Below are positions 35,232 through 43,044 of a DNA stretch of 64,000 nt, piece after piece (the stretch's first letter is position 1; every line of letters starts with the position of its first letter). Source of the DNA: a virus; IMG/VR virus record IMGVR_UViG_3300018080_000098, positions 285,794-349,793 of that record, one strand, 5' to 3'. The notes under the pieces were generated by a model. It did no database searches, was not told the DNA's origin, and saw only the letters and a list, made by a program, of their open reading frames with translations. The translations under genes and the position numbers were made by a program.

Positions 35232-35546
35232 CTACCCATTGGGGCGCTTGAAAATACACTCGTAGCCCCAAGTGTTCTTCTCGTTGCGCGCTCGACGGCA
35301 GTGGACAAGCTCCCACCCCTTTTCGCCCAGGTCGTTGAACTTGTCGGTCAGCTTGCTGTCGGTGGCGAAATCACCGCCGTACTCCCACTTCTGGGTCTGG
35401 GCTTTCGTGGGAACCCCTCCCAGCAGAGTCACCGCGAAGTTGGCCGTGAATACGATAGCGATGATCATCAGCCAGACCCACGTCCAACTCTTTTTGGGAG
35501 GGGGCGGGGGTGGCTGCATAGCGTTGTTTTGAGGCATTCCTTGCAT
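35232..35546 (-). CDS. 104-aa membrane protein with DUF4177-like domain
   Basis: Pro-rich N-terminus, one membrane helix (WTWVWLMIIAIVFTANFAVT), then WEYGGDF...LNDLGEKGWELV-type residues (KFNDLGEKGWELVHCRRA), characteristic of DUF4177. Function unknown. Confidence 0.78.
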   Translation of the reverse strand: MQGMPQNNAMQPPPPPPKKSWTWVWLMIIAIVFTANFAVTLLGGVPTKAQTQKWEYGGDFATDSKLTDKFNDLGEKGWELVHCRRARNEKNTWGYECIFKRPNG

Positions 35547-35580
35547 GTTGTCTCTCCTTTATGAAGTTCTATACCCAAAC

Positions 35581-35609
35581 AACGTACAGAACGTAATTTA
35601 CGATGTCAA
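35581..35609 (-). promoter_or_regulatory. promoter for the DUF4177-like gene
   Basis: -35 TTGACA, 17-bp spacer, -10 TACGTT. Confidence 0.6.
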
Positions 35610-35676
35610 GAAAATAATCAGTAGTACCGCGCATTACATCTCCTGGCCGTACCCGGCATAAGATGACGCTGCCTTG

Positions 35677-35919
35677 CTACCACTCCCTGTTCGGGAAAGC
35701 CTTCTGCAAAACTTCGCGGAACACTTCCCGTACGAGGATCAATTTTCTGATGTCGTCCCGGTCCAGCTTATTGTTGGCCAGCGCAACGTCGATAGCAGTA
35801 CAGTTCGCGTGGATGTGCGCCACGGCGAACCTCGCGGTTAGAGTCTCGAGGTCCTCCTGGCTCATTTCCTCGAGCTCTGCTGCCGACAGTTTCTCGAAGT
35901 CTTTAATCACTCCATTCAT
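35677..35919 (-). CDS. 80-aa helical protein
   Basis: ATG 35919 after GGAG. Helices with FEKLSAAELEEMSQEDLETL and a basic C-terminus. Overlaps the zinc-protein gene by 17 bases. Unknown. Confidence 0.68.
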   Translation of the reverse strand: MNGVIKDFEKLSAAELEEMSQEDLETLTARFAVAHIHANCTAIDVALANNKLDRDDIRKLILVREVFREVLQKAFPNREW

Positions 35920-36109
35920 CGTGATACACTCCTTCTCCCCCACATTTCACAGTCTTGGGATCCCCTCTAACGAAAATACCGCTCTGTGTGGGCTCCCCAC
36001 AGAAGCAGCACGGGAACGGCTTGAGTCGGACGGTGTAGCGCACAGGCTGCCTATCGCTACGTATCCGCCACCAACAATTCTCGCAGATAATGTGCGTCCA
36101 TCTGGACAT
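35903..36109 (-). CDS. 68-aa zinc-binding protein
   Basis: CENC (about 10-13) and CCFCG (about 34-38) form a likely zinc site. The leader GCAACGCAAGGA lies just upstream of ATG 36109. Confidence 0.7.
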   Translation of the reverse strand: MSRWTHIICENCWWRIRSDRQPVRYTVRLKPFPCCFCGEPTQSGIFVRGDPKTVKCGGEGVYHDEWSD

Positions 36110-36150
36110 GCTATATTTCCTTGCGTTGCGTTTCCTTAGTCAGCCACGCA

Positions 36151-36285
36151 CTAACACGGGTGGCCCCACAATAAGAGTAGTATCAACGTAAACACACCGC
36201 TCAGCACAATACCGAGCGCTGCCGACTCAAGTAAGAGATAGGCGTACGCAACAAGCAGCATCCCTGTGGGCGGCGCTCCTCGCAT
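36151..36285 (-). CDS. 44-aa membrane peptide
   Basis: ATG 36285, three bases after the previous stop. Almost wholly hydrophobic: MLLVAYAYLLLESAALG and LSGVFTLILLLLW. No strong RBS, so translation would rely on coupling. An alternative start lies at 36261. Confidence 0.5.
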   Translation of the reverse strand: MRGAPPTGMLLVAYAYLLLESAALGIVLSGVFTLILLLLWGHPC

Positions 36286-36288
36286 GGA

Positions 36289-36930
36289 TTACTTGTGCTC
36301 CTGATGCCACACAATGAGCACCTTGGTTGCGTCATCTATGTCGATCCCCAGGTTCAATATCCTGTCCGCTATCTCGAGGTACCGTTTACGTATAGCACAC
36401 GGACGCTCCCAGCTGCTGGTGTGCCAGCTACAGCACTCGTCGTCGCACAGCCTAGTGTGTAGCTGTTCCGCGCACTGCTGCAGGTACGCAGTCGTAGGCC
36501 GTAGCTCGTTCCTTCTTGTTATGAAATATTTGTCAGCTGCTTCTACGATAGGCCCACCATCTGGTTCGAACTCCACTCCCCTACGCACAGCGTTTATCAC
36601 GTCAGTGAGAATGTTACGTAGATCGGGGTCCTTTACCTTATGCAGCCGTTTAGCAGCTTTGCGTAGAAGGTCCCACGCTGAGTCTGGCCGCTCCATCTCA
36701 ACCGCTGTGTGATTATCCGCTTCGGTGTGGAGCCCACACTCCATCCCACAGTGACACACGCACTCTTCGTGCTCCTCCAGATGCACGAGGGGAATAGCTA
36801 CGTACTTCCGACCGGGGCTCGAGGCGTACACTGTAGGCAGCCAGTCCTCCTTCGGTGGACTCAGCGCGTTCAGTAAAATCGCGAGAGTGTTCCTGTAAAT
36901 CCAGACTTCTTTGAGAGGCTTGTCTGCCAT
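36289..36930 (-). CDS. 213-aa protein with Cys cluster
   Basis: ATG 36930 after TGCAAGGAG. N-terminal EVWIYRNTLAILLNALSPPK, a Cys/His group (CVCHCGMECGLH, residues 57-68), helical middle, and a second Cys pair (CDDECC). Possibly zinc-binding. A palindrome GGCGCACATTGCGCC lies 37 bases upstream. Confidence 0.72.
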   Translation of the reverse strand: MADKPLKEVWIYRNTLAILLNALSPPKEDWLPTVYASSPGRKYVAIPLVHLEEHEECVCHCGMECGLHTEADNHTAVEMERPDSAWDLLRKAAKRLHKVKDPDLRNILTDVINAVRRGVEFEPDGGPIVEAADKYFITRRNELRPTTAYLQQCAEQLHTRLCDDECCSWHTSSWERPCAIRKRYLEIADRILNLGIDIDDATKVLIVWHQEHK

Positions 36931-36999
36931 AAAATCTCCTTGCATTACCGTTCCAGACACCGCCATGGCGCACATTGCGCCTCCAAGGCCAGCCGCACG

Positions 37000-37284
37000 T
37001 CAACTATCCTCGTCATCGTTTATTTCTACTACGTCGTCGGGATTCGTCACGTAATCCTCTAACGACGACAACACGATCGCCATCGTTTGTGTCAAAGTGG
37101 TACGTGTAGCGAGGTTAGCTCCCTTGTCCTGAAACTGCTTGAGCATCTTATTCATCCAATGGAGCTCTTTGAGCAGCAGTCCCTCGGTCTCGTCCGTGAT
37201 GTCACCCGACCGTTTCGTTTTAACATTGTGAGGCAACAGTGATGACATTACTACTTTCTTTTTATAGGTCCTCGGGTGACTCAC
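37000..37284 (-). CDS. 94-aa protein, GTG start
   Basis: GTG 37284 follows the leader GGCAACGCAAGGAAATATT, preferred over ATG 37248, which lacks an RBS. Helical, with TEGLLLKELHWMNKMLKQFQ and an acidic end. Unknown. Confidence 0.68.
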   Translation of the reverse strand: MSHPRTYKKKVVMSSLLPHNVKTKRSGDITDETEGLLLKELHWMNKMLKQFQDKGANLATRTTLTQTMAIVLSSLEDYVTNPDDVVEINDDEDS

Positions 37285-37313
37285 AATATTTCCTTGCGTT
37301 GCCCTACCGGGCC

Positions 37314-37718
37314 TTACTTCGCCCCGCTGGGCTTTGCCTGGCAGTGGACTGTATCCCAAGTTCGTTTTCTAAGTTGCTGCAAAGCGTTTTTATAGTCTTC
37401 CGGCGAATCGAGAGTCCAATCGTGGGTGGAAAGCTCGAAGAGCTCTAGGTCCCGGTTGAACGCTACGTCTAGAATTCGAACGGGCTCGCAAAAAGCGCGT
37501 TTACTGTGCAGAAGGATGTCTTTTGTGGGAACGAAGGGAAGGGTGAAGTATCTGTCCATCACTGTCTCCTCTTCGTAGGGCAAGCTCATCCACTTGTTGC
37601 GCTTAATGATTTCCACAGACATAAGGAAAGAGGAAGCGTCGGGAGGGGCTTTCCACTCGTCGGGCATGGGGTGCTTCCAGCCAACTTTTATACGGAGGCG
37701 ACAGTTGTACTCGGGCAT
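37314..37718 (-). CDS. 134-aa protein of unknown function
   Basis: ATG 37718 after GCAAGGA. Beta-rich opening (YNCRLRIKVGWKHPMPDEW) and a C-terminal helix (SPEDYKNALQQLRKRTWDTV). No family recognised. Confidence 0.7.
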   Translation of the reverse strand: MPEYNCRLRIKVGWKHPMPDEWKAPPDASSFLMSVEIIKRNKWMSLPYEEETVMDRYFTLPFVPTKDILLHSKRAFCEPVRILDVAFNRDLELFELSTHDWTLDSPEDYKNALQQLRKRTWDTVHCQAKPSGAK

Positions 37719-37794
37719 CGTTCGTTATTCCTTGCGTCACGTTGCCGCGCCCTACCCCGGTTTGCCAGTGCTAGCCGGGCGCGACCGGGTTTCG

Positions 37795-37887
37795 TTACTT
37801 GTTATCTTCCAAGCGTTCCCACAATTGTTTTACCATTTCAAGTAGCGCTAAATCAAAAGCGCGCCGATGTTGCTCCTCGTACGTCAT
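37795..37887 (-). CDS. 30-aa micro-protein
   Basis: Reads MTYEEQHRRAFDLALLEMVK then a short helix ending DNK. It lies 14 bases after the previous stop. The RBS is weak, so translation would be coupled. Low certainty. Confidence 0.4.
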   Translation of the reverse strand: MTYEEQHRRAFDLALLEMVKQLWERLEDNK

Positions 37888-37901
37888 CGAGATAGCTTTC
37901 T

Positions 37902-38144
37902 TTATTCTTTTGCTACCGACCACCCGCGCCGCCCGCGCTGGACACCTTCCAAGAAGGCAGCCAACTCGGGCAAGCCATTCGACTGGAAAAGGATATCCGA
38001 TTGGAGAAGAACGTCCCCTTCGGGAGGAACGTGCTCCTCAGCTATAACAGTGGCCCACGTTTCGCCCCACATAACCGCCAATCCGAGCTCTCGAGCAAGT
38101 GCACTGCATCGCACTGCCTCACCGTATTTCTCCATCTGTTTCAT
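37902..38144 (-). CDS. 80-aa protein
   Basis: GGAGGAGA precedes ATG 38144. Helical start (EAVRCSALARELGLAVMWGE), no motif recognised. Confidence 0.68.
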   Translation of the reverse strand: MKQMEKYGEAVRCSALARELGLAVMWGETWATVIAEEHVPPEGDVLLQSDILFQSNGLPELAAFLEGVQRGRRGWSVAKE

Positions 38145-38339
38145 TTACTTCTCCTCCAGTTTTGCCCAACGGCAATCCGGGCAAAGGTCTTCTCCGCCAG
38201 GGCGACCAACGCTCCACCCGAGTTTCCGAAGGTCATTACGCAATTGATGCACAGGTCTGCGTGTCGGTCCCCGGCTCCAACCGAATCGGGAGTGCACCTG
38301 GTTGCACCCGTCACAAATAATTCGTAGTTCAATGCTCAT
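38145..38339 (-). CDS. 64-aa zinc-binding protein
   Basis: MSIELRIICDGCNQ then CPDC near the C-terminus: a two-pair zinc site in a small-protein style common in phages. ATG 38339 after GCGAGGAG. Chosen over an overlapping frame (38141-38332) that lacks the RBS. Confidence 0.72.
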   Translation of the reverse strand: MSIELRIICDGCNQVHSRFGWSRGPTRRPVHQLRNDLRKLGWSVGRPGGEDLCPDCRWAKLEEK

Positions 38340-38391
38340 TAAAGCTCCTCGCGTTGCCGCACCCAGCGTTGCATAACCGTTCAACGCCTAG

Positions 38392-38640
38392 CTAAGCATG
38401 TCGCCAATCAGGCTGCAACTCCTCGAACGCTTTACACTCCCAGGGACCATCCCGCCTCGGCACGTCCTTTAGGTATTTTACAGGGCCCTCTCGCCGCTCT
38501 CGAAACAATCGAGCTCGAGGTTCACCTTCTTCCCGACCGAACCACGCTTGCTGCTCTTGCAGATGACAATACTCGAAGGTCTTGTCACCGCGAGGACCAC
38601 CCCAGTGAACACAGCGTCGACACAAGCTATTCGCCATCAT
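38392..38640 (-). CDS. 82-aa zinc-binding protein
   Basis: CRRC (7-10), C at 25 and C near 70 could form a zinc site. GAAGGAGGAAG precedes a double ATG (38640/38637). The start region closely copies that of the gene at 38696-38845. Confidence 0.68.
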   Translation of the reverse strand: MMANSLCRRCVHWGGPRGDKTFEYCHLQEQQAWFGREEGEPRARLFRERREGPVKYLKDVPRRDGPWECKAFEELQPDWRHA

Positions 38641-38695
38641 CTTCCTCCTTCACGTAGCGTCCTCGGTCGCGGCCACCGTAGCCTCCATCAAGAAA

Positions 38696-38845
38696 CTACG
38701 CGTAACGCCATGTTATCCCCTCGTGCTCAATAAGAGTAGGCACTAAACGGCTATCATTGCCCAAGTCCAACACGAGCTCGTCCTTCTCAACAGACAAAAC
38801 ACGGAAAAGTAATCTCGCGTAGGCTTTCGTTTTACTCGCCATCAT
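38696..38845 (-). CDS. 49-aa protein, possible amber readthrough
   Basis: GGAGGAAG precedes a double ATG (38845/38842). Reads MMASKTKAYARLLFRVLSVE and ends ITWRYA at TAG. The same frame continues after the TAG as FLDGGYGGRDRGRYVKEEDD and GE before TAA/TAG-type closure near 38630, overlapping the next start just as the upstream gene does. Confidence 0.6.
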   Translation of the reverse strand: MMASKTKAYARLLFRVLSVEKDELVLDLGNDSRLVPTLIEHEGITWRYA

Positions 38846-39014
38846 CTTCCTCCCGGGCACGTCTAGCGAGCGCCCGCTTCAACATCCGCTCACCGCACTT
38901 TCTAGCTGCACCTCTACTCCTGTGGGCGTGTCGACACGTGGCCACCACTTTCCCGTCATCGTCGAGGACAACAGGATAACAGTACTTGGGCATCTCGTGT
39001 ACTTTAATCTTCAT
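38832..39014 (-). CDS. 60-aa basic protein
   Basis: ATG 39014 overlaps the previous stop. MKIKVHEMPKYCYPVVLDDD, then a basic helix (RKCGERMLKRALARRAREED). Cys/His pairs (YCYP, CRHAH) may bind metal. Confidence 0.65.
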   Translation of the reverse strand: MKIKVHEMPKYCYPVVLDDDGKVVATCRHAHRSRGAARKCGERMLKRALARRAREEDDGE

Positions 39015-40680
39015 CACCACAACCCCGATCGCGCGCAACAAGCTCAGCGAGCTCCTTCTTCAAGGCATCCCGCTCAGCCTCCACGCCCTTACGGTACTCG
39101 ATAGCCATTTCCATGCTCTCGTACAGAATAGCCTGGAACTCCTCGCGCGCCTCATCCAGCCTGGCGGCGTACTCTCCCTGCAGACGCGCAGCCACCGCCC
39201 CAGCAGCACAGGATGGACAGGGGTGCCGTACCTCGTTCCCCGAAAACCCGGTGCCCTGGCATTCCATGCAGCAACCCGTTTGCTCAGGAACACCGCGGAC
39301 GGGGAAACGATACCACTCCATCCCGCTTCGCCCATCCATCTCTGCCTGGTGGTGATCTGGTGGAGCGAAAGCTACGGCTCCAAGGGCTGGGGTTTTTCCG
39401 TTGGCTCGCGTTGGCAGCCTAACCCAAACCTCCCCCTGGTCTGCGATCGGCTTTTCCAGCTCTTTGTCCCGGGCTTTCCGCTCCTCCATTTCTGCCTTCA
39501 GCGCGTCCCTCGTGCTGCGAAGCTCGTTGACGCGAGCCAGAAGTGCCTCGCTCATCGGCAGGGACAACCGACACATGGCTGAGCTTAATTCCCCCTGTCC
39601 GCTCTCAAGGCGCTTTCGCATCAGTCCTACCGTTTCAATTATGTCTGCGATGTTAAATGTACTCATGTCTTCACATTCCTCCACCCCCTCCCTCTGCGGC
39701 GGGGCAGACCGGACTGCACAATGAATAAACCAGTCCATCCTGGGGATATCCCAATTAACGCACCCACACGGCGGGGGACCCGCTCCACACAGAGTTGGCC
39801 AACAGCCCCCGCACACGGGACAGAGCGGCGTTTTTTCGGGTAGGCGAATCGGTGCCTTTTCCCACGACTCCATTTCCAGGAGGCGGGTGTGTAGCGCATT
39901 CCGCTGCGCTTTCCAGTTCTGCTCCACCTTTTTGGCGTGGGCTTCAGCGGCTTCGGCGCGGGCTAGGGTTATCTGGAGTTGGTTACAAACCTCCACAATG
40001 TCATAGCCCAGATCGGCAGCCTGTTTGCATCCCTCACACTCCTGCGGTTTCTCGGCGCCGGTTACCTTAATCGGCCCCCACAGGTTGACAGTATTCAGGT
40101 CTTCTTTTGTTGTTCCGGCAACGAATGGGCCATTCTTGGTATCTCTGCCAATCCAAACAGTGGGTGGGGCCTGCTCACGTTCCCTTTCTCCTTGAAGTAG
40201 GGCTCCGTGAATAGGCACGCGGTAGAGATATAATCCGCAGTGGTCACCGTTGGGGTACTCGCTCCACACGCGCATGTTGTCGCAGTGATCGTGCTCTCCG
40301 TCGTCGCCATCTGGCAGGATGTGCTCGTTGCACTCTGGCGGCAACCCCACCCATACCTCCCCAACCCCCTGCGCCTCGGGTTCGCTAACACGCGGGGCTC
40401 CGTGAACGGGGACGCGTTTGTATTTCTGGACAGGTTCTGCCCACACGTCCAGCCAAACCGGGACAGTCTCCCCGTGGTGCTTGATGGTAAACAGCGTCCC
40501 GTTCCCTCGCTCTGATTCGTCACCGAACACGTGCACCCAAACATCCGAGGCGGTCTCCGTCTCCAATTCCTCTATCCTGTCCAGCGCGGCGCGGGTTATG
40601 GAAAGGAGCTCTATGTAGCACTCGCGGATATCCATCTTGGCCAACTTGTCCATCCGCTCTCTCAATTTCTTAGTGTCCAT
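39004..40680 (-). CDS. 558-aa protein with repeated VWV...VPVHG modules and zinc sites
   Basis: A module of the form VWV/VWI...(Y/W)xR(V/F)P(V/I)(H/R)G occurs three times: about residues 46-98, 107-160 and 430-475; a partial copy (TVWIGRDTKNG) lies near 173. Between them are CEGCK, a coiled coil (about 225-270), CPVCGGC and CGCV, and near the end CCMECQGTGF...CPSC, a DnaJ-like zinc pair. Probably a composite of duplicated small phage domains. Function unknown. Confidence 0.78.
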   Translation of the reverse strand: MDTKKLRERMDKLAKMDIRECYIELLSITRAALDRIEELETETASDVWVHVFGDESERGNGTLFTIKHHGETVPVWLDVWAEPVQKYKRVPVHGAPRVSEPEAQGVGEVWVGLPPECNEHILPDGDDGEHDHCDNMRVWSEYPNGDHCGLYLYRVPIHGALLQGEREREQAPPTVWIGRDTKNGPFVAGTTKEDLNTVNLWGPIKVTGAEKPQECEGCKQAADLGYDIVEVCNQLQITLARAEAAEAHAKKVEQNWKAQRNALHTRLLEMESWEKAPIRLPEKTPLCPVCGGCWPTLCGAGPPPCGCVNWDIPRMDWFIHCAVRSAPPQREGVEECEDMSTFNIADIIETVGLMRKRLESGQGELSSAMCRLSLPMSEALLARVNELRSTRDALKAEMEERKARDKELEKPIADQGEVWVRLPTRANGKTPALGAVAFAPPDHHQAEMDGRSGMEWYRFPVRGVPEQTGCCMECQGTGFSGNEVRHPCPSCAAGAVAARLQGEYAARLDEAREEFQAILYESMEMAIEYRKGVEAERDALKKELAELVARDRGCGDED

Positions 40681-40694
40681 CGTCTTCTCCTTTA

Positions 40695-40982
40695 CTACTC
40701 GCTCCTCAACAAAGCTACCACTCCCCGCTTCCGTACCTCCCGACGCCGAAAATAAAACTCCCAGGACCCCGCCACCCTACGAAAGAAAGTCACCCACCGC
40801 CGCGCCACTACCAAATCCCCCACCCGCGTCTTCAACCACACCCCCTCCAGCTTCAGCCCACGACAAGAGTCGCAAACGTACAAACGAGCACTAGAGCAGC
40901 TCATACTAAACAAGTTCCCCTGCTCCCAGGCTACCCGAGGCTCCTGCGACAACTCTCTCCACCTGTGTCTACACCGTTTCAC
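40695..40982 (-). CDS. 95-aa zinc-binding protein, GTG start
   Basis: GTG 40982 overlaps the previous stop. MKRCRHRWRELSQEP then CDSCRGLKLEG: a C-x-H...C-x2-C site. Very Arg-rich C-terminus. The longer frame to 41054 is rejected because it overlaps the upstream gene. Confidence 0.6.
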   Translation of the reverse strand: MKRCRHRWRELSQEPRVAWEQGNLFSMSCSSARLYVCDSCRGLKLEGVWLKTRVGDLVVARRWVTFFRRVAGSWEFYFRRREVRKRGVVALLRSE

Positions 40983-41181
40983 TGTCGCCCTCCTTCGCAC
41001 ACCCCTCGCTCCGCCGATGACGCGCCCCACACCGAAAACACAACCGCACACCATCGAAGCGCCGCTTCACTTCTCCCGTAGCCCACGACGCACACCCCAA
41101 CACCCGAGCTCGAGCATTACAGGGACTGCCGTCGTTGTAGTACAAAGGTTTATCTACTGTGTCCCAGTAGGAACTACTCAT
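40969..41181 (-). CDS. 70-aa zinc-binding protein
   Basis: ATG 41181 after GGAGAAG. CNA, CAS and CFRCGARH with a following C suggest a zinc site. Overlaps both neighbours by 8-14 bases. Confidence 0.65.
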   Translation of the reverse strand: MSSSYWDTVDKPLYYNDGSPCNARARVLGCASWATGEVKRRFDGVRLCFRCGARHRRSEGCAKEGDSETV

Positions 41182-41365
41182 CGCTTCTCCTTCCACACTC
41201 ACAAGAAGGACCGTCCTCAGACCACCCCACGTGCGCCTCTCCTAGCAGGCGCCGCATGCACGTGGCTGTGCTGTCGCGCACCTCCACCAAGCCCCACGCT
41301 TCCGTGAACGCTCTCTCGCTAAAGAAACCCTGGTCAGCGAAAGCTAGTACCTCGTCGCGCGTCAT
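41174..41365 (-). CDS. 63-aa protein
   Basis: Starts MTRDEVLAFADQGFFSERAF, ends CECGRRSDE. It overlaps the previous gene by 4 bases. Unknown. Confidence 0.68.
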   Translation of the reverse strand: MTRDEVLAFADQGFFSERAFTEAWGLVEVRDSTATCMRRLLGEAHVGWSEDGPSCECGRRSDE

Positions 41366-42117
41366 TTGTCACCCTCATCATCCCACAGAGTCAACTTCAC
41401 AGGAATTCTTTTATCCATCAAGTACTCCAAACGGCCACTCACCTCCATAGCTACCATGTCATCGGCAGGCAAACGGACAGACAAATCCACGCCAGCACTC
41501 TCGCCACCCCACGAAGGAAACTCCAGCCGCACAACCAACCCTTCCAATCCCTTCACACTCTCCGCGAAGTACACCAGAGGATACTTGCGTACACCCTTCC
41601 CGGGCAAAGGAGGCTCCGGTGGACCCGGCAACCCCAGAGACCCCTCGGCGCGCGAAAACTCCCCCTCTCCCTCTCCCTCCCCCACAACACTAGCACCCCC
41701 AATACACAGTCCATCAGCATCCTCGAAAGCAGGAAGACCCAGACACTCACGAATAGCAGCAACAGGGATACCCACGAGCTCCCCTCTAGAGTTGATACCC
41801 TGCTCACTGAACCCCTTACGCTGGTACTCCAGGATAGTGTAAGCACACAGGGCTACGACCTTCTTTATCTTCTCGAGAGCTTCGTTCCTCTCACACACGA
41901 GAGACTCTACCATGGCATCCTGCTTACGGGTAGTGTCGTCACCCCTCCTCCATTTACCCTCGTGCTCCTCCAACCACTCCTCGAACTCCCTACAGCTGGC
42001 TACACCGTGGCGTACCCTACGTTGGCACTCCTCCACAGATACAAGAGCATACTCAGAGTTGTGGTAGCACTCGTCACACGGGATAGGGGAACCCTTCTTC
42101 TCAATCTCACCGCTCAT
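41362..42117 (-). CDS. 251-aa protein with N-terminal Cys site
   Basis: PCDECYHNSEYALVSVEECQ and CREFEEW near the N-terminus resemble a small phage zinc domain. Then a helical middle, a Gly/Glu/Pro linker (about 150-185) and a beta-rich C-terminal domain (LVVRLEFPSWGGESAGVDLS). Unknown. Confidence 0.7.
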   Translation of the reverse strand: MSGEIEKKGSPIPCDECYHNSEYALVSVEECQRRVRHGVASCREFEEWLEEHEGKWRRGDDTTRKQDAMVESLVCERNEALEKIKKVVALCAYTILEYQRKGFSEQGINSRGELVGIPVAAIRECLGLPAFEDADGLCIGGASVVGEGEGEGEFSRAEGSLGLPGPPEPPLPGKGVRKYPLVYFAESVKGLEGLVVRLEFPSWGGESAGVDLSVRLPADDMVAMEVSGRLEYLMDKRIPVKLTLWDDEGDK

Positions 42118-42309
42118 TTATTCGTCTCCCAGCACTTCAGGTGCCACCGCAGCCTCACAACCACCACTTCTTCGCTCATGGTAACGCATAGCCTGCATGC
42201 GAGGCAATACTACACGACACCAACAGGAGGAACACACGTACTGAATAGTAGTAGCTCCACCAGAGTGAACAGAGACAGGTATTCCACAGTACGGACAGAT
42301 GCCTAGCAT
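42118..42309 (-). CDS. 63-aa zinc-ribbon protein
   Basis: CPYCG at 5-9 and CSSC at about 27-30 form a zinc ribbon. The stop touches the next gene's ATG. First gene of the 39-42 kb run; a GCGAGGAG leader precedes it. Confidence 0.75.
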   Translation of the reverse strand: MLGICPYCGIPVSVHSGGATTIQYVCSSCWCRVVLPRMQAMRYHERRSGGCEAAVAPEVLGDE

Positions 42310-42433
42310 TTAAACACTCCTCGCTTTACCTTGCAGTGCAGTACACCGTCATGCCTCACCACACCCAGCGCCACGTCACCTTACGCCACCTCGCTTCGCA
42401 ACGTTGGTGTAATAGATTTTGTCTTTTGCTGGA

Positions 42434-42463
42434 GCTTCGGGCGTTGCCCTCCGAGCCCGAAGC
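42434..42463 (-). terminator. 9-bp stem hairpin
   Basis: GCTTCGGGC pairs with GCCCGAAGC around a 12-base loop, after the short gene at 42470. No long U-run. Confidence 0.45.
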
Positions 42464-42469
42464 GGTTGG

Positions 42470-42592
42470 TTAAGAAGGCTCCGTAATACTCGAGTACCTG
42501 GAATTCCTGGCCCCATGGTAAAGAGTCCCAGGAACTACCAGCGTACCCCGGGTGGCCAGCGACCACCGATTAAATGGTGACCACTTTTTCAT
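42470..42592 (-). CDS. 40-aa protein, possibly leaderless
   Basis: MKKWSPFNRWSLATRGTLVV and on to EPS. The ATG lies 7 bases after a -10 box, so the mRNA would start at or next to the start codon. An overlapping frame from GTG 42566 (61 aa) is also open, so the coding frame is uncertain. Confidence 0.4.
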   Translation of the reverse strand: MKKWSPFNRWSLATRGTLVVPGTLYHGARNSRYSSITEPS

Positions 42593-42599
42593 GCAACCG

Positions 42600-42629
42600 A
42601 GTGTAGGAGAGTTGCCAGCTAACTGTCAA
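42600..42629 (-). promoter_or_regulatory. promoter next to the iteron region
   Basis: -35 TTGACA, 18-bp spacer, -10 TACACT, ATG 7 bases downstream. Confidence 0.6.
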
Positions 42630-42810
42630 GTTTTTTCTGGAGCTCCTGGGAGATTGTTTAGCAGTGACCTCTGGGATGAAGCGGAACCGAGGAATATTTT
42701 TTGTTGTGTGCTCTGAGAAAAGAAATAAATTTGGTGGAGAGACAGCTGTGAAGTAGAAACGTTTTTCTTCAAAAAGTGACAGAGGAGATGTGCAGAGGAA
42801 GTGAATAAAG

Positions 42811-43032
42811 TGGAACACAGGGACAGTGGAACATCGGGAACACCGTGGAACAGTATTGGAACATCCTGGAGCAGAGAAAGGAACAACCAGTACCAGCATG
42901 GAACATTTCAAGATGACAAATGTGGAACAATCAGTATCCAACTGGAACATCCTGGACCAACAAAAGGAACATCATGGTACACCAGGAATATACTGGAACA
43001 TGATGGAACAACCGCTAACCAGTTGGAACATA
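42811..43032 (+). repeat. iteron-like TGGAACA repeats
   Basis: TGGAACA begins at 42811, 42827, 42846, 42857, 42899, 42923, 42943, 42993, 43004 and 43024, with degenerate copies (GGAACA) at 42881 and 42966. TGGAACATCCTGGA is exact at 42857 and 42943. Spacing is 10-40 bases, mostly near 20. Same-orientation repeats beside AT-rich DNA are typical of replication-initiator sites; an origin is the leading guess. Open plus frames here arise from the repeats. Confidence 0.7.
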
Positions 43033-43044
43033 GACCCAGAACAA

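Larger units (their letters stand above)
20300..42330 (-). repeat. recurring leader GGCAACGCAAGGA before starts
   Basis: On the minus strand this box directly forms the ribosome site of many genes. Positions (plus coordinates): 20300-20312, 24192-24204, 32052-32064, 33379-33388, 33734-33746, 34010-34022, 34643-34655, 36117-36130, 36937-36949, 37291-37303, 37729-37740, 38346-38358, with weaker ones near 24781, 25155 and 42322. It extends far beyond a normal Shine-Dalgarno and is often preceded by CCGG(T/C)A. Confidence 0.65.

Noticed and set aside
42811-43032. CRISPR array from the spaced TGGAACA copies
   Set aside because: The repeats are only 7-14 bp and irregularly spaced, with no palindromic repeat unit or cas genes.
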